Assembly (NCBI RefSeq): GCF_001514125.1
Contig: NZ_KQ948551.1
Span: 457,291-521,290 of the forward strand
Length of the DNA: 64,000 bases
Reading direction: 5' to 3'
DNA from: Streptomyces longwoodensis
GTDB lineage: Bacteria; Actinomycetota; Actinomycetes; Streptomycetales; Streptomycetaceae
Part shown: positions 63,427 to 64,000 of the stretch, piece by piece
Layout of the letters: the number at the start of each line of letters is the position of its first letter
Position numbering within the stretch: the stretch's first letter is position 1
Position numbers and translations under genes: made by a program
The notes under the pieces: model-generated
What the model was told of the DNA's origin: nothing
The model's database searches: none
What the model saw: only the letters and a program-made list of their open reading frames with translations

Positions 63427-64000
63427 ATGACGCCGAAACTGCGAGACGGATACGAAGGCACCGGACCCGGTGCGATCACACCCGACGGCTGCGCGGTCGA
63501 GCTCTACTCACGGCTGCCCGTGGGCGCCGAGCCGGACATCGTCGCTGAAGCGGTGCCCGCGGGAGCGCACATCCTGGAACTGGGCAGCGGGGCGGGCCGG
63601 GTGACCCACGCCCTGCTGGAGCGCGGGTTCACTGTCACGGCGGTGGACGAGTCGCCGCAGATGCTGGAGCGCGTCCGGGGGGCCCGCACGATATGCAGCC
63701 CCATCGAGACCCTCGACCTCGGCGACGAGACGTTCGACGCGGTGATGCTCGGGTCGTTCCTCGTCCACGCGGGCGACGAGGACGTCCGCCGCGGCCTGCT
63801 GCGCACCTGCGTCCGGCACGTGGCGCCGGGCGGCTGCGTCCTCATCCAGCGCGAGGGGGAGGACTACCACACCGACCTGCCGCGGGAACGCGTCGATCCC
63901 AGCGGCTTCACGGTACGGATCCTGTCGGCCGACCCGGTCGGCGACGGGGTGCACTCGGTGCACGCCGAGTACGCGTTCCCGGACGCGGTCTGGACCCAGA
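63427..64000 (+). CDS. Class I SAM-dependent methyltransferase (3' end beyond window)
   Basis: An open frame of at least 191 codons from ATG 63427 continues past the right edge. SAM motif I reads HILELGSGAGRVTHALLERG, with AVDESPQMLERV, DAVMLGSFLVHAGDEDVRRGLLRTC and HVAPGGCVLIQREGEDY. No stop is present inside the window. The substrate is unknown. It is 40 bases downstream of the decayed acyltransferase gene. Confidence 0.85.
   Translation, partial: MTPKLRDGYEGTGPGAITPDGCAVELYSRLPVGAEPDIVAEAVPAGAHILELGSGAGRVTHALLERGFTVTAVDESPQMLERVRGARTICSPIETLDLGDETFDAVMLGSFLVHAGDEDVRRGLLRTCVRHVAPGGCVLIQREGEDYHTDLPRERVDPSGFTVRILSADPVGDGVHSVHAEYAFPDAVWTQ

Overview
This window is chromosomal DNA from a Streptomyces or a very close relative. 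The base composition is very high in GC with strongly GC-biased third codon positions. GTG starts, 4-bp stop/start overlaps and TAGGCT-type -10 elements a few bases before start codons are common. Gene content and order (hisI-trpE, a trp-region membrane protein, trpC-trpM-trpB-trpA, lgt, gltBD, pyk, a PdtaR-type regulator, livKHMGF, polA, rpsA, coaE) match the conserved core of Streptomyces chromosomes as I remember it. No plasmid, phage or complete insertion sequence is visible.

Layout: (1) 1-9.3 kb is the histidine/tryptophan block. A TIGR03085-type gene runs leftward off the edge; hisI, trpE, three small membrane-protein genes, trpC, the small regulator gene trpM, trpB and trpA follow. A DsbA-like thioredoxin-fold protein and lgt come next. 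Two interspersed repeats (2104-2290 and 5094-5160) sit exactly at the trpE and trpM stop codons. (2) 9.4-17.3 kb is a leftward seven-gene operon in which every junction is a short overlap: four divergent ADP-ribosylglycohydrolase paralogues, a ribokinase-family kinase, a class III CoA-transferase and a CitE/HpcH lyase. It is the most system-like part of the window. (3) 17.4-24.7 kb holds a VIT/CCC1 metal-transporter gene behind two iron-box-like sites, then gltBD behind a good GlnR-box candidate.

(4) 24.8-33.4 kb carries a vWA protein, a zinc-protease-like protein, chorismate mutase, a receiver-only regulator, an M1 aminopeptidase, and a two-gene diamine decarboxylase/lysine N-hydroxylase unit that looks like an orphan fragment of a hydroxamate siderophore pathway. 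(5) 33.4-43.7 kb carries a Tat-exported 5'-nucleotidase, pyruvate kinase with an apparently leaderless promoter, an odd tRNA with anticodon CAA but a short variable loop, an ANTAR antiterminator regulator, and a complete branched-chain amino-acid ABC transporter. (6) 44-64 kb carries two unknown envelope proteins, a thioesterase, a YdeP/FdhF-like molybdoenzyme, polA, a DUF4184 membrane protein, a lytic transglycosylase, hrpB, a methyltransferase, rpsA with a long leader, a PAC2 protein, coaE, a TPR protein, a DUF6343 protein, a decayed acyltransferase gene, and a methyltransferase cut by the window end.

The genes link mostly through nitrogen and aromatic amino-acid metabolism: trp genes and chorismate mutase, glutamate synthase, branched-chain amino-acid uptake. 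No gene was checked against a database. Family names rest on recognised motifs, and start codons on ribosome-binding sites, overlaps and -10 placement.
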